Shown: positions 23,908 to 33,631 of the stretch, piece by piece
How the letters are laid out: every line of letters begins with the position of its first letter
Numbering within the stretch: the stretch's first letter is position 1
Assembly (NCBI RefSeq): GCF_002850745.1
Contig: NZ_KZ559467.1
Location: 1-64,000, forward strand
Source: Nonomuraea indica
GTDB lineage: Bacteria > Actinomycetota > Actinomycetes > Streptosporangiales > Streptosporangiaceae
Direction: 5' to 3'
DNA: 64,000 nt
Notes under the pieces: model-generated
What the model was told of the DNA's origin: nothing
Databases searched by the model: none
What the model saw: only the letters and a program-made list of their open reading frames with translations
Position numbers and translations under genes: made by a program

Positions 23908-24129
23908 TTGGCCAAGAAAGACGGCGCCATCGAGATCGAGGGCACTGTGGTCGAGTCGCTCCCGAACGCCATGTTCCGGGTGCAGCTCGACAACGGCCAT
24001 AAGGTCCTGGCCCACATCAGCGGACGGATGCGGATGCACTACATCCGGATTCTGCCTGACGACCGGGTGGTCGTGGAACTGAGCCCCTACGACCTCAGTC
24101 GTGGGCGGATCGTCTACCGATACAAGTAA
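23908..24129 (+). CDS. infA: Translation initiation factor IF-1
   Basis: IF-1 binds the A site of the 30S subunit during initiation. The 73-aa S1-fold protein reads [25 protein letters not shown]... and ends [11 protein letters not shown], exactly the family length. The start is a rare TTG with AGGGA three nt upstream; upstream frame extension has no IF-1 sequence. rpmJ follows after 24 nt. A promoter candidate lies about 130 nt upstream. Confidence 0.97.
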   Translation: MAKKDGAIEIEGTVVESLPNAMFRVQLDNGHKVLAHISGRMRMHYIRILPDDRVVVELSPYDLSRGRIVYRYK

Positions 24130-24153
24130 GACGTCTGAGGAACACGAAGGACA

Positions 24154-24267
24154 ATGAAGGTAAAGCCGAGCGTCAAGAAGATCTGCGACAAGTGCAAGGT
24201 GATCCGCCGGCACGGTCGCGTCATGGTGATCTGCGACAACCTGCGCCACAAGCAGCGCCAGGGCTAG
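24154..24267 (+). CDS. rpmJ: 50S ribosomal protein L36, zinc type
   Basis: L36 is the smallest ribosomal protein, 37 aa: [19 protein letters not shown]...LRHKQRQG. The C+ zinc ligands C11, C14, C27 and H32 are present. It has a GAAGGA site 3-8 nt before its ATG and follows infA by 24 nt. A 235-nt gap with a large composite hairpin separates it from rpsM. Confidence 0.97.
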   Translation: MKVKPSVKKICDKCKVIRRHGRVMVICDNLRHKQRQG

Positions 24268-24276
24268 TCGCCGCAC

Positions 24277-24327
24277 GGCTCCTCCGAGTCCGCCCCAGCA
24301 GGGAGCGGGCTCGACGCATGAGGAGCC
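24277..24327 (+). promoter_or_regulatory. Composite stem-loop between rpmJ and rpsM
   Basis: GGCTCCTC pairs with GAGGAGCC at the base, CGAG with CTCG, CCGC with GCGG, and CCC with GGG at the tip, with small bulges. It starts 10 nt after rpmJ. It could be a terminator, an attenuator or a ribosomal-protein binding leader for rpsM-rpsK-rpsD-rpoA. Confidence 0.55.
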
Positions 24328-24412
24328 TGAGTCAGTAATAGCGCGTCACACCTGAGCAGGCGGCGTCACCGGGTTCCGGCCCGGCGGCAGCGGGCCGTAC
24401 CACTCAGGAGAC

Positions 24413-24431
24413 CCCCGGTCGGAGGCCGGGG
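24413..24431 (+). promoter_or_regulatory. GC hairpin upstream of rpsM
   Basis: CCCCGG, loop TCGGAGG, CCGGGG, about 70 nt before the rpsM start. It is part of the structured gap between rpmJ and rpsM. Confidence 0.4.
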
Positions 24432-24502
24432 CCCTCACCCCGGGCATGGGGAGGGGTAGTGAGGCGCAAGACCTCCGCCACACCGAAGGAGAATGCCCGA
24501 CC

Positions 24503-24883
24503 ATGGCCCGCCTGGTTGGCGTCGACCTCCCCCGCGAGAAGCGGCTGGAGATCGCTCTCACCTACATCTACGGAATCGGCCGCACCCGCGCCAAGGAGAT
24601 CCTTGAGGCGACGGGCGTCAGCGGCGACCTGCGCGTGCACCAGCTCAGCGACACCGAGCTCGTCCCGATGCGTGACTACATCGAGGCGAACTTCAAGATC
24701 GAGGGTGACCTGCGCCGCGAGGTCCAGGCCGACATCCGCCGCAAGATCGAGATCGGTTGCTACCAGGGCATCCGGCACCGTAAGGGCCTGCCCGTCCACG
24801 GCCAGCGCACGCAGACCAACGCGCGCACCCGCAAGGGCAAGAAGAAGACCGTGGCCGGCAAGAAGAAGCCCGGTAAGAAGTAG
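24503..24883 (+). CDS. rpsM: 30S ribosomal protein S13
   Basis: S13 contacts the P-site tRNA and bridges to the 50S. ATG 24503 has AAGGAGAA 9 nt upstream. The 126-aa product starts [26 protein letters not shown] and has the conserved [24 protein letters not shown]. The Lys-rich C-terminal tail is usual. It opens the alpha-operon block rpsM-rpsK-rpsD-rpoA-rplQ. Confidence 0.98.
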   Translation: MARLVGVDLPREKRLEIALTYIYGIGRTRAKEILEATGVSGDLRVHQLSDTELVPMRDYIEANFKIEGDLRREVQADIRRKIEIGCYQGIRHRKGLPVHGQRTQTNARTRKGKKKTVAGKKKPGKK

Positions 24884-24928
24884 TCCGCGCAGCCGCGAGA
24901 CCGAACACCTCAGGAGTGAAGGCAAAGG

Positions 24929-25333
24929 ATGCCTCCTAAGAGCCGTCAGGGTGCGCCGAAGAAGGTGCGCCGCAAGGAGAAGAAGAACGTCGCTCACGGG
25001 CACGCCCACATCAAGAGCACGTTCAACAACACGATCGTCTCGATCACGGACCCCAACGGCAACGTGATCTCCTGGGCCAGCGCGGGCCACGTCGGGTTCA
25101 AGGGCTCCCGTAAGTCCACCCCGTTCGCCGCTCAGATGGCCGCCGAGAACGCCGCCCGCCGCGCCATGGAGCACGGCATGCGCAAGGTCGACGTCTTCGT
25201 CAAGGGTCCCGGCTCCGGCCGTGAGACCGCGATCCGCTCCCTCCAGGCCACCGGCCTCGAGGTGGGTTCGATCCAGGACGTCACCCCGGTTCCGCACAAC
25301 GGCTGCCGTCCGCCGAAGCGCCGCCGCGTCTGA
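24929..25333 (+). CDS. rpsK: 30S ribosomal protein S11
   Basis: S11 lies on the platform near the mRNA exit. The 134-aa product has a basic N-terminal extension ([20 protein letters not shown]). The conserved [16 protein letters not shown] and [26 protein letters not shown] segments follow. CAGGAGTGAAGG precedes the ATG. rpsD follows after 20 nt. Confidence 0.98.
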   Translation: MPPKSRQGAPKKVRRKEKKNVAHGHAHIKSTFNNTIVSITDPNGNVISWASAGHVGFKGSRKSTPFAAQMAAENAARRAMEHGMRKVDVFVKGPGSGRETAIRSLQATGLEVGSIQDVTPVPHNGCRPPKRRRV

Positions 25334-25353
25334 ATTCCAGGAGAGATTGAGAA

Positions 25354-25980
25354 ATGGCTCGTTACACGGGCGCGGACTGCAAGCTCTGCCGTCGTGAGAA
25401 GACCAAGCTCTTCCTCAAGGGCAGCAAGTGCGAGTCCGCCAAGTGCCCCATCGAGATCCGCCCCTACCCGCCGGGTGAGCACGGCCGCGGTCGTCCCAAG
25501 GAGACCGAGTACCAGCTCCAGCTTCGCGAGAAGCAGAAGACCCGTCGCATCTACGGCGTCCTCGAGAAGCAGTTCCGCAACTACTACGAGGAGGCTGCGG
25601 GCAAGAGCGGCAAGTCGGGTGAGGTGCTGCTCCAGATCCTGGAGAGCCGTCTCGACAACGTCGTCTACCGCGCCGGCTTCGCCCAGTCGCGTGACGCCGC
25701 TCGCCAGCAGGTCCGTCACGGTCACATCACCGTGAACGGCAAGAAGGTCGACATCCCGTCGTACCGCGTGCGCGAGCACGACATCATCGAGGTCCGCGAG
25801 AGCAAGCGCAACCTCATGCCGTACGAGGTGGCCCGCGCCACCGCCGGCGAGCGCACGGTCCCGGCCTGGCTGGGCGTCGTGCCCGACAAGCTCCGCATCC
25901 TGGTGCACCAGCTGCCCGTCCGGCAGCAGATCGACACCCAGGTCCAGGAGCAGCTCATCGTCGAGTACTACTCCAAGTAG
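25354..25980 (+). CDS. rpsD: 30S ribosomal protein S4, zinc-binding type
   Basis: S4 starts 30S assembly and affects accuracy. The 208-aa product has an N-terminal C+ zinc module (C9, C12, C26 and C31). The S4 RNA-binding fold follows (LESRLDNVVYRAGFAQSRDAARQQVRHGHITVNGKKV). CCAGGAGAG precedes the ATG. S4 regulates its own operon in several bacteria. The 13-bp hairpin just after the stop sits between it and rpoA. Confidence 0.98.
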   Translation: MARYTGADCKLCRREKTKLFLKGSKCESAKCPIEIRPYPPGEHGRGRPKETEYQLQLREKQKTRRIYGVLEKQFRNYYEEAAGKSGKSGEVLLQILESRLDNVVYRAGFAQSRDAARQQVRHGHITVNGKKVDIPSYRVREHDIIEVRESKRNLMPYEVARATAGERTVPAWLGVVPDKLRILVHQLPVRQQIDTQVQEQLIVEYYSK

Positions 25981-25991
25981 TCCTCGCTTCC

Positions 25992-26021
25992 AGATGGCGT
26001 ACGGTCCGCCGTACGCCATCT
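25992..26021 (+). terminator. Perfect 13-bp hairpin between rpsD and rpoA
   Basis: AGATGGCGTACGG, loop TCCG, CCGTACGCCATCT, starting 11 nt after rpsD and 60 nt before rpoA. It lies inside what is usually one operon, so partial termination or RNA processing to set rpoA level is plausible. Confidence 0.65.
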
Positions 26022-26080
26022 AAGCTTGTACATCGGAGTGGCGTCATATGGCGGGCGCCACACGAACAGGGGAGACCCGC

Positions 26081-27097
26081 ATGCTGATCGCTCAGCGCCC
26101 GACTCTTCTCGAAGAGTCGATCGACGAGACCCGGTCCCGGTTCGTCATCGAGCCGCTGGAGCCGGGCTTCGGCTACACCATCGGCAACTCTCTGCGCCGC
26201 ACGCTGCTGTCGTCCATTCCGGGCGCGGCCGTGACGAGCATCCGCATCGAGGGCGTGCTGCACGAGTTCTCGACCGTTCCCGGGGTCAAGGAAGACGTCA
26301 CCGACATCATCCTCAACCTCAAGGAGCTCGTCGTCTCCTCCGAGCACGACGAGCCGGTCGTGATGTACCTGCGCAAGCAGGGCCCGGGTGAGGTCACCGC
26401 CGCCGACATCGCGCCGCCGGCCGGTGTCGAGGTGCACAACCCCGAGCTGCGCATCGCCACGCTCAACAGCAAGGCCAAGCTGGAGATGGAGCTGACCGTC
26501 GAGCGCGGTCGCGGCTACGTCTCCGCCGCCCAGAACAAGCAGCCGGGCCAGGAGATCGGGCGCATCCCGATCGACTCGATCTACTCCCCGGTGCTCAAGG
26601 TCACCTACAAGGTCGAGGCGACCCGAGTCGAGCAGCGCACCGACTTCGACCGTCTGATCCTCGACGTCGAGACCAAGGCGGCGATGAAGCCCCGCGACGC
26701 GGTGGCCTCCGCCGGCAAGACCCTCGTCGAGCTGTTCGGCCTGGCCCGTGAGCTCAACGTCGAGGCCGAGGGCATCGACATCGGCCCGTCGCCGACCGAC
26801 GCGGCCCTGGCCGCCGACCTGGCGCTGCCGATCGAGGAGCTCAACCTGACGGTCCGCTCCTACAACTGCCTCAAGCGCGAGGGCATCCACACCGTGGGTG
26901 AGCTCGTCGCCCGCAGCGAGCAGGACCTGCTGGACATCCGCAACTTCGGTGCGAAGTCCATCGAAGAGGTCAAGCAGAAGCTGCACGAGATGTCGCTGGC
27001 GCTCAAGGACTCCCCGCCCGGGTTCGACCCGAGCGCGGTGGCCGGCGCCGGTTACGACGACGACGACAGCGCGTACGTCGAGACCGAGCAGTACTGA
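26081..27097 (+). CDS. rpoA: RNA polymerase alpha subunit
   Basis: Alpha nucleates RNA polymerase assembly and its C-terminal domain contacts UP elements and activators. ATG 26081 has GGGGAGACC upstream; 338 aa. The N-terminal dimerisation domain includes [27 protein letters not shown] (about 29-55). The C-terminal domain has [22 protein letters not shown] (about 258-280). The tail is acidic ([14 protein letters not shown]). An in-frame ATG 11 codons upstream is less well supported. rplQ follows after a 144-nt gap with a hairpin. Confidence 0.98.
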   Translation: MLIAQRPTLLEESIDETRSRFVIEPLEPGFGYTIGNSLRRTLLSSIPGAAVTSIRIEGVLHEFSTVPGVKEDVTDIILNLKELVVSSEHDEPVVMYLRKQGPGEVTAADIAPPAGVEVHNPELRIATLNSKAKLEMELTVERGRGYVSAAQNKQPGQEIGRIPIDSIYSPVLKVTYKVEATRVEQRTDFDRLILDVETKAAMKPRDAVASAGKTLVELFGLARELNVEAEGIDIGPSPTDAALAADLALPIEELNLTVRSYNCLKREGIHTVGELVARSEQDLLDIRNFGAKSIEEVKQKLHEMSLALKDSPPGFDPSAVAGAGYDDDDSAYVETEQY

Positions 27098-27101
27098 ACC
27101 C

Positions 27102-27126
27102 GGTGAGGGCCCTCGCGGCCCTCACC
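27102..27126 (+). terminator. 10-bp hairpin between rpoA and rplQ
   Basis: GGTGAGGGCC, loop CTCGC, GGCCCTCACC, 4 nt after the rpoA stop. It is a probable attenuator or terminator upstream of rplQ. Confidence 0.6.
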
Positions 27127-27241
27127 TCTCCCCGTGCCGCACGGCGCGGACGACACTAACGGACCGCGGGAGCGACGGCGGTCCGGCCCGACTCCGGTAC
27201 CTGGCACGGCCGGGGCGGGTTGACCCACAAGGAGAAGTTCC

Positions 27242-27793
27242 ATGCCCAAGCCCACCAAGGGCGCACGTCTTGGCGGCAGCCCGGCCCACGAGCGGCTGAT
27301 CCTGGCCAACCTCGCCACGGACCTGTTCCGCCACGGCAAGATCCGCACCACGGTCGCCAAGGCCAAGCGCCTCCGTCCGCTGGCGGAGCGTCTGATCACC
27401 AAGGCGAAGAAGGGCGACATCCACAACCGTCGCCAGGTGCTCACCGTCGTCAAGGACAAGGGCGTCGTCCACCACCTCTTCACCGAGATCGCGACGACCT
27501 TCGCCGAGCGTCCCGGCGGCTACACCCGCATCACCAAGGTCGGGCCGCGCAAGGGCGACAACGCTCCGATGGCCGTCATCGAGCTGGTGACCGAGCCGCT
27601 GAACACGGTCCGCGTCTCGCGTACCGACGCTCCGGCCGCCGCGGCCGCCCCGGCGAAGGCCGAGGAGACCGAGGCCCCCGCCGAGACGACCGAGGCGCCC
27701 GCCGCCGACGAGGCTCCGGCCGCCAAGGCCGACGAGTCGGCCGAGGCTCCCGCCGCCGAGTCCAAGGACGAGGCGAAGAAGGACGAGGCCTGA
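27242..27793 (+). CDS. rplQ: 50S ribosomal protein L17 with acidic Ala/Glu tail
   Basis: L17 is near the tunnel exit. The 183-aa product starts [34 protein letters not shown] and has the conserved core to about residue 125. After that comes a 55-residue low-complexity tail of Ala, Glu, Pro and Lys ([22 protein letters not shown]). Many actinobacterial L17 proteins carry such tails; its role is unknown. CAAGGAGAAG precedes the ATG. truA follows. Confidence 0.97.
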   Translation: MPKPTKGARLGGSPAHERLILANLATDLFRHGKIRTTVAKAKRLRPLAERLITKAKKGDIHNRRQVLTVVKDKGVVHHLFTEIATTFAERPGGYTRITKVGPRKGDNAPMAVIELVTEPLNTVRVSRTDAPAAAAAPAKAEETEAPAETTEAPAADEAPAAKADESAEAPAAESKDEAKKDEA

Positions 27794-27908
27794 TCTTCCA
27801 GGCAGTCCGAATCGGGTCCGGTTCCCCGTACGGGGCGCCGGGCCCGTTTCTCGTTTCCGGCCCCGTCGCGTGACCGGGCCGGTGTCGCGCAGCGTGTGGA
27901 GGAAGTTC

Positions 27909-28817
27909 GTGGTACGGCTCCGCCTCGACCTCGGGTACGACGGCACCGCATTCTCGGGCTGGGCCCGGCAGCCCGGGCGGCGCACCGTCCAGGGGGAGAT
28001 CGAGCAGGCGCTCGGCCGGATCCTGCGGCTGGCCGAGCCGCCCGCGCTGACCGTGGCCGGGCGCACCGACGCCGGGGTGCACGCCCGCGGGCAGGTGGCG
28101 CACGTGGACCTCCCGGTGACGGCCCTGGCCGAACTCGCCCGCCGCTCCGCCCGCACGGTCGGCGAGGTGGAGGCGGAGTTGCCCGCGGACGTGGATGAGA
28201 GGCTCGCCACGCTCGTGCGGCGGCTGGGCGGTGTCCTGGAGCAGGATGTGCGGGTTCATCGGGTCTGCGTGGCTTCTGACGGCTTCGACGCGCGGTTCTC
28301 CGCTCTGTTCCGTCGTTACGCGTACCGGGTGAGCGACGCGCCCGGCGGTGGTGACCCGCTTCGCCGTCGGGAGGTCGTCTGGCACAACCGGCCGCTGGAA
28401 CCGGACGCGATGAACGCGGCGGCCGCGCGGCTGCTCGGCGAGCACGACTTCGCGGCGTTCTGCAAGAAGCGGGAAGGGGCGACCACGATCAGGGAGCTGC
28501 AGCGGCTCAGATGGGCGCGCGACGCGGACGGCGTGCTGGTGGCCACGGTGGTGGCGGACGCGTTCTGCCACTCCATGGTCCGGGCGCTCGTCGGGGCGCT
28601 GCTGGCCGTCGGCGACGGGCGGCAGCTGGTCGAGTGGCCGGCGCAGGTGCTCACCCGGGCCGTACGCGACTCGGGCGTGCACGTGGCGCCCGCGCACGGG
28701 CTGTGCCTGGAGGAGGTCGGTTACCCGCCGGCGGAGGAGCTGGCGGCGCGCGCCGCGGCGACGCGGCGGGTGCGCACCGTCTCAGCCGTCGGCGATGCGC
28801 CGCTCCAGGACGAGTGA
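27909..28817 (+). CDS. truA: tRNA pseudouridine(38-40) synthase
   Basis: TruA makes pseudouridine at positions 38-40 of the tRNA anticodon stem-loop. GTG 27909 has GGAGG 6 nt upstream, giving 302 aa. The catalytic aspartate is D54 in GRTDAGVHA. The later [13 protein letters not shown] and [18 protein letters not shown] motifs are present. An insert of about 30 residues ([18 protein letters not shown]) lengthens the region after the catalytic motif. The 3' end overlaps the convergent gene on the other strand by 36 nt. Confidence 0.95.
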   Translation: MVRLRLDLGYDGTAFSGWARQPGRRTVQGEIEQALGRILRLAEPPALTVAGRTDAGVHARGQVAHVDLPVTALAELARRSARTVGEVEAELPADVDERLATLVRRLGGVLEQDVRVHRVCVASDGFDARFSALFRRYAYRVSDAPGGGDPLRRREVVWHNRPLEPDAMNAAAARLLGEHDFAAFCKKREGATTIRELQRLRWARDADGVLVATVVADAFCHSMVRALVGALLAVGDGRQLVEWPAQVLTRAVRDSGVHVAPAHGLCLEEVGYPPAEELAARAAATRRVRTVSAVGDAPLQDE

Positions 28818-31679
28818 CATCTCGTCGCGGAACGCGTCGCTCACCTTTCCCAGCGTCTTGTCCTTGGCACCCGGCGTGTGGCCGTCGGCGTAGGTCGCGT
28901 AGCTGAAGACGATGTAGCGACCCCAGACCACGCCGGCCGCGTAGCCGCCCGCGATGTGCAGGCGTTCGCCGCCGCTGCCGGCCGGGCCGGGGAGCGGGCG
29001 GAACCACACGTTGCGGCCCAGGTTCTTGGCCCTGTCGGCGCGCAGCGCGGCCTCCTTGGTGGGGAAGACGGCGATGCCGCTCGTCACGGCGTAGCGCCGC
29101 TTGGCGTCGACGTACGTCGCGCGCAGGACCCGGCTGCACTTGCCGTCGCGCAGCGCCTCCGCGAACGGGCCGGACGCCGCCTCATGGCAGGTCGCCTCGT
29201 TGTGCGTCTTGATCCGGGTGAAGTCGGCGCCCGCCGCCTCCACCTTCTTGCGCGGGAACGCCTCGGACAGTGACATCTTCTTCGGGTCGGTCCGGTCGGA
29301 GTCGATCACGGCCGCGGCGGGGACGTCGGGGGTGGCGGAGGGCGGCTCCTCGGTGGCGGACGGGGACGCGGACGGCTGGGTCGTCGCGGTCGCGGCCGTC
29401 GTGGCGCGGGGCGCGGGCGCGCTCAGCGAGCGATAGGCGAAGAAGCCACCGGTGGCGACACCTGCCAGCACGAGGACGCCCACCGTCGCGAGCAGGGCCC
29501 GCTTGCTCTTTCCGGGCTGCTCGGGCGATGGCCCGGCGGGAACGGGGAGCTGCTTGTAGGGGCCGTCCGGCAGGCTGGGGGCGCCAGGCGGGGGCTTGGG
29601 CAGGGGGAACGTGGTCGGCGGATGCTGGAGCGGCCTGCCGGTGGGGGGTGGCGTGGGGGGTTTGCCCCAGATGTCGCGAGTGAAGGGCAGCTCCGGAAGT
29701 TGCTCTTCCTGGCGCTGCTCCTCCGTCTGAGGCGGGGGCGGCATGGCCGTCGCCCCGCCGCCGGGCCGGGCGGCGGGGGGCTCCGCCGGGTGCCGCGTGC
29801 CACCCGGATCCGTCGCTGTGTGGGTGGCCGGGGTCGCCGGCGGCTCGATGCCGGGTCCGCCGGTGGGAGGCGTGGTGTCGCCGGGCCGAGGTGCGGGCGC
29901 GGCGTCGCCGGCGGGAACCTGCCGCACCGCCGACTGTCCGGTGGCGGCCTGCGGGCCAGGCGGCTGTGAGTCGGTGGGCTGTCCGGTTACGGCTTGCGGG
30001 TGGGCCGGTTGTGCGGTGGCGGGCTGTGGGTCGGTGGGGTGGGCGGCGGCGGGCTGCGGGCTCGCTGTGCTGGGCTCCGGGCCGGTCGGGTGCTCGGTGG
30101 CAGAGTGCGCGGGCGGGTGCGCGGCGGCGGCCTGGAGGGTGGCGGGCCAGACCGGGACGTCGCCCGGTTCGGCCGGACGCGCCCCCACTGGCGGGGTGCC
30201 CGGTTCGGCTGGGCGTGCCGCGACCGGCGGGGTTTCCGGTTGCGCGGGGCGTCCCCCCACTGGCGGGGTACCCAGGCCTGCTGGGCGTGCCGCCACCGGC
30301 GGGGTGTCCGGTGCGTGGACGGGCTGCGCCGGGGACGGTGAGCGGGTGTCGGGCCTGTCATTCGGTGCCGCAGGCGGGCCTGCGGTGTGCTCGGTGGCGG
30401 GCTGGGGCGTCTGCGGTGTCGGGTGGGGGGCGGTCTCGACGGCGTGCGGCGTCGTCGCCTGGGGGGCTGCGCCCTGGGTGGCCGGGTCGGCGCCGGCGGG
30501 GGGCCGGGGAACGGCGGGTGGTGCGGGTGTGTTCGCGGTGGGAGAGGGCGGGGTCGCCGAGTCCGGGCGGGGCCCGGCGGGTGAGGTGTCGTCACTGTCC
30601 AGGCCGGGCACGGGCTCGCCGGTCGCGGCCGGCCACGGGGGCATGGCCGGCGTGTCGGAGACGGGGGCCGGCCACACCTGCATGCCGGCCGCGGCGGCCG
30701 TGAACCCTGGCGGCGGCTCCCAGCGCGGGGTGCCGGGCGCGGGTTCGGTGGGCGGCTCGTCGGCGTACCAGTCGTATGGTGCGGCGTCGGCCGCCGGGAC
30801 TTCCCAGGGGTGGGCGGCGTGACCGGAGTAGGCAGGTGACGGTCGGTTCGCGAGGGGAGGGGTCGGCGCCGGGAGGGGGCCCGTCGGCCGGCCGCCTTCG
30901 TGCGCCCCATGAGGGGCCGAAGGAGGGAGGCCGCTCGGCGAGGACTGCGGGGGCCATACCTGGGCGGTGGGAGGAGGCGTCGAAGTGCGGGCGGCGGCTC
31001 CGGGCACCGCGGGCGGCTCGACGCCACCTGAACCGGCGGCTGACCCCGCTGCCGGACCGGCCGCCGCGCCATGCGGCGGGGTGGGCACGGGGCCAGGTGC
31101 CGTCGGGCCGACCGCCTGGCCAGGCGTGGGGCCGTGGGCCGGGGGAGGCGTGGGACCGTGCGGCGGGGCGGGTGTGGGGCCATGCGCAGGGCTGGGGGTG
31201 GGGCGGTGTGCCGTGTTGTCGCCTGAGGGGAGGCCCTGCGTCGCGGGGCCCGCGGGTGGCATGGCGGGAGCCGCCGGAATGGGGGGCTGGGAGGAGCCTG
31301 CGTAGGCGGAAGGCGGGGTCTGGAGCCCATGGGGCGGCGGGACCGGCGCGTCGGGGGTGCCCGTCACACCCGGCCGCGGAAACGGCGCGTGGGGGGTGCC
31401 CCCTGCGTCCGGCTGTGGGAACGGCAGGTGTGGGGGCGTCGCGTCCGGCTGTGGGAACGGCAGGTGTGGGGGCGTCGCGTCCGGCTGTGGGAACGGCAGG
31501 TGTGGGGACGTCGTGTCCGGCTGCGGCGGATCGTCGGGCGACGTCGCGTCCGGCGGGGTGTCCTGCGACGCCGGGGTGTGGCGTGGGAAGGGGCGGCCGA
31601 AGCTCGGCGGTGGCGTCGCCGCTGCCGAGCCGTCGGCTTGCCCACGATCGTGCTCAGACCCGGGTTCCTGGCCACGCAT
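28782..31679 (-). CDS. Large proline-rich single-pass membrane protein
   Basis: This 965-aa protein has a long disordered N-terminal part (about 1-720) dominated by Pro, Ala, Thr and Gly. It includes three near-identical 12-residue repeats ([12 protein letters not shown]) and others such as AHGPTP and [12 protein letters not shown]. One membrane segment follows at about 728-748 ([22 protein letters not shown] after KSKR), then an extracytoplasmic domain of about 200 aa. By the positive-inside rule the disordered part should be cytoplasmic. The C-terminal domain resembles that of the next gene ([16 protein letters not shown], two Cys 17 apart). No known family was recognised. The ATG follows a -10 by 6 nt with no ribosome binding site, so the mRNA may be leaderless. 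Confidence 0.8.
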   Translation of the reverse strand: MRGQEPGSEHDRGQADGSAAATPPPSFGRPFPRHTPASQDTPPDATSPDDPPQPDTTSPHLPFPQPDATPPHLPFPQPDATPPHLPFPQPDAGGTPHAPFPRPGVTGTPDAPVPPPHGLQTPPSAYAGSSQPPIPAAPAMPPAGPATQGLPSGDNTAHRPTPSPAHGPTPAPPHGPTPPPAHGPTPGQAVGPTAPGPVPTPPHGAAAGPAAGSAAGSGGVEPPAVPGAAARTSTPPPTAQVWPPQSSPSGLPPSAPHGAHEGGRPTGPLPAPTPPLANRPSPAYSGHAAHPWEVPAADAAPYDWYADEPPTEPAPGTPRWEPPPGFTAAAAGMQVWPAPVSDTPAMPPWPAATGEPVPGLDSDDTSPAGPRPDSATPPSPTANTPAPPAVPRPPAGADPATQGAAPQATTPHAVETAPHPTPQTPQPATEHTAGPPAAPNDRPDTRSPSPAQPVHAPDTPPVAARPAGLGTPPVGGRPAQPETPPVAARPAEPGTPPVGARPAEPGDVPVWPATLQAAAAHPPAHSATEHPTGPEPSTASPQPAAAHPTDPQPATAQPAHPQAVTGQPTDSQPPGPQAATGQSAVRQVPAGDAAPAPRPGDTTPPTGGPGIEPPATPATHTATDPGGTRHPAEPPAARPGGGATAMPPPPQTEEQRQEEQLPELPFTRDIWGKPPTPPPTGRPLQHPPTTFPLPKPPPGAPSLPDGPYKQLPVPAGPSPEQPGKSKRALLATVGVLVLAGVATGGFFAYRSLSAPAPRATTAATATTQPSASPSATEEPPSATPDVPAAAVIDSDRTDPKKMSLSEAFPRKKVEAAGADFTRIKTHNEATCHEAASGPFAEALRDGKCSRVLRATYVDAKRRYAVTSGIAVFPTKEAALRADRAKNLGRNVWFRPLPGPAGSGGERLHIAGGYAAGVVWGRYIVFSYATYADGHTPGAKDKTLGKVSDAFRDEMSLVLERRIADG
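31405..31512 (-). repeat. Three tandem 36-bp coding repeats
   Basis: Three head-to-tail 36-bp units; the first two are identical and the third differs at one base. They encode the 12-residue repeat in the N-terminus of the proline-rich membrane protein. Near-identity at DNA level suggests recent duplication. Confidence 0.9.
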
Positions 31680-31685
31680 AAGGGG

Positions 31686-31713
31686 AGCCTAGCGAGAGAC
31701 GGGAGATCGTCAC
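31686..31713 (-). promoter_or_regulatory. Promoter for a leaderless transcript
   Basis: Read on the minus strand: GTGACG, 16 nt, TAGGCT, then 6 nt to the ATG of the proline-rich membrane protein. The spacing places the expected start of transcription at or next to the A of ATG. Confidence 0.6.
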
Positions 31714-31781
31714 GGCGGTATGGGCGTTCCCGGTCGGGCAGAACGTGTGGTTCGTACCTTTTTCTCGCTAGAAGAGGGGAT

Positions 31782-33608
31782 TCAGCTCGCCGGGAAACCT
31801 GTCATCGAACGGGCGTCCAGCGCCTTGAAGACGGTCGCGCCGGTGATGTCCTTGACGGCGCTCGTGATCGCCTTCTGGGACTTCTTGTCGGGCTTGCTGC
31901 CGTCCTTGTTCTGGAACCAGATCATGACCGCGTAGTGGCCGTGCATCCAGACGTTGGCGCCACCGCTGCCCGAGCCGACGAGCTTGGTGACCTCGTCCTT
32001 GCCCGGCAGCGGCTTGACGTAGTTGGTCTCGCTGCCGACGGAGGCGACCTTGGTGGCGGCCTTGCTGGTGCTGAGGTTGGCCACGCCGACCGTGCCGATG
32101 ACCTTGCCGGCCTTGTCACGGAAGCTGGCGCGGATGAGCTGGGTGCACCTGCCGTCCTTGAGCGCCTTCTGCATCTTGTCGCCCATGGCCCCGTCGGCGC
32201 ACTTCTTGAGCTTGCTGGTGATCGTCATCTGGTACGAGCGTCCGGAGACGGTGATCTTCTTGGCCGGGAAGAGCTCCTTGACCGTGAGCGGCTCGGGATC
32301 CGTCTTGCGGCTGCCGGCGTAGGCGTACTTGCCGGGCGGGGCCGACGGCAGCGGGGCCGAGGTGCGGCGGGTCGTCTGGGCGACGGTGGACTCCTCCTCG
32401 CCCGCCTTGAACATCATGACGAGACCGCCCACCAGCAGGCCGAGCACCGCGACGCCGCCGAGGACGAACCAGAGCGGCCCACGGGAACGCGGCCCCTCGG
32501 CGTACGGGCTCCACGTCTGGCGCTGGGTGGTCCTGGCGCCGTCGTCGCCCTTTCCGTCCCCGGCCGCTTCTGTCTCCTGGGAGGCCGCGCCTGCCGCTCC
32601 GGGCTTGTCCGATCCGGCGCCGAAGGGCGCCCGCCTGCGGGAGCCGGCGCGGGAGGGGCCGGATCCGGCGGACGGGGCGTCGAACGGGTCGCGCCCGCGG
32701 GCGCCCGGCTCCGCGGGGTCCGCACCGGGGGCCGCGGTGTCGAAGGGGTCGCGTCCGCGCGTGCCGGGGCCGTTGGCGTCGGAGCCGCGGGAGCCGGGGT
32801 CGGAGCCGCGGGAGCCCTGGCCGGCGCCGGGCTCACCGGGGGCGCCGGTGTCGAAGGGGCCGCGGGCGCCCGGACCGGGGGCTCCTGGTCCGGACGGTCC
32901 GGCGTCGAACAGGCCGCGGGCCGGGCCCGATCCGGGGGCTCCGGTGTCGAAGGGGTCGCGCTGGGGGCCGCCCTGCGCGAAGGACTCGCGACGCGAGGGG
33001 CCGTCGCCCGGTCCCGGTGTCCCCGCGCCGGGCCCCCCTGCGCCCGGCCCGCCAGTGCCCGGCCCACCTGCACCAGGTGCGCCGCGCCCGGGCCCGCCGG
33101 GGCCGTTGAAGCCGCCGGGACCGGAACCGGGGCCGCCGGGGCCGCCGGGGCCGTTGAAGCCGCCAGGACCGCCGGGGCCGCCGGGGCCGTTGAAGCCGCC
33201 AGGATTGCCAGGACCGCCGGGTCCGCCGGGGCCGTTGAAGCCTCCGGCGTCGTGGGAGCCGCCGGGACCGCGAGAGCCGCCGGGCCCGTGGGGGCCGCCG
33301 GGCCGGGAGGCGGCGGTGTCGAAGGGGTCGCGGGCGGACGGGGCGCCGAAGAAGTCCGTGTCGCTGCCCCCCGCGCCGAAGGAGCCCGGAGCGCCGGGGC
33401 CGCCGCCGAAGGGGTCGGACGAGCCCGCGCCGAAGGGGTCGGCGCCGAAGGGGTCGGTCATGCCGAACGTGTCGTCCGTGTCGGCGGCCTTCTTGCGATC
33501 CTTGCGCGAACGCGGAGCGGCACCGCCGGTGTCGTCGCCGCGCTTCTTCCTCAGGAAGCGGCGCGGCGCGCTCTCCGTGTTGTCTTCGCGGTCGTCGGGG
33601 AAAGCCAT
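31782..33608 (-). CDS. Collagen-like, DPFD-repeat single-pass membrane protein
   Basis: This 608-aa protein begins at ATG 33608 ([17 protein letters not shown]). The N-terminal 375 residues are disordered, with repeated (R)DPFD(T/G) motifs and a Gly-Pro-rich collagen-like tract ([11 protein letters not shown] units). A membrane segment lies at about 378-400 ([22 protein letters not shown]), followed by an extracytoplasmic domain of about 200 aa. That domain is paralogous to the one in the downstream gene: [16 protein letters not shown], two Cys 18 apart, then [11 protein letters not shown]. The upstream frame extension lacks this composition. No ribosome binding site is seen; TAATGT lies 7 nt before the ATG. 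Function unknown. Confidence 0.8.
   Translation of the reverse strand: MAFPDDREDNTESAPRRFLRKKRGDDTGGAAPRSRKDRKKAADTDDTFGMTDPFGADPFGAGSSDPFGGGPGAPGSFGAGGSDTDFFGAPSARDPFDTAASRPGGPHGPGGSRGPGGSHDAGGFNGPGGPGGPGNPGGFNGPGGPGGPGGFNGPGGPGGPGSGPGGFNGPGGPGRGAPGAGGPGTGGPGAGGPGAGTPGPGDGPSRRESFAQGGPQRDPFDTGAPGSGPARGLFDAGPSGPGAPGPGARGPFDTGAPGEPGAGQGSRGSDPGSRGSDANGPGTRGRDPFDTAAPGADPAEPGARGRDPFDAPSAGSGPSRAGSRRRAPFGAGSDKPGAAGAASQETEAAGDGKGDDGARTTQRQTWSPYAEGPRSRGPLWFVLGGVAVLGLLVGGLVMMFKAGEEESTVAQTTRRTSAPLPSAPPGKYAYAGSRKTDPEPLTVKELFPAKKITVSGRSYQMTITSKLKKCADGAMGDKMQKALKDGRCTQLIRASFRDKAGKVIGTVGVANLSTSKAATKVASVGSETNYVKPLPGKDEVTKLVGSGSGGANVWMHGHYAVMIWFQNKDGSKPDKKSQKAITSAVKDITGATVFKALDARSMTGFPAS
33099..33246 (-). repeat. 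Collagen-like coding repeat tract
   Basis: Four copies of a segment containing GGCCGTTGAAGCCGCC (plus-strand sense) are separated by GCCGGG(G/A)CC runs. They encode [13 protein letters not shown] units on the minus strand. Slippage at such tracts could vary protein length between strains. Confidence 0.75.
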
Positions 33609-33631
33609 GCGGGTGACATTACCGCGACGCC

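Noticed and set aside
23331..24017. Minus-strand 228-aa open frame over the 33-bp repeats and infA
   Set aside because: It runs antisense through infA, and the repeat-derived Pro/Arg motif is not enough to call a gene. Kept only as a finding to test.
29743..30822. Large plus-strand open frames opposite the proline-rich gene
   Set aside because: Cys/Gly/Ala-rich translations without a ribosome binding site. The minus-strand reading has a promoter, a TM segment and a domain shared with its neighbour.
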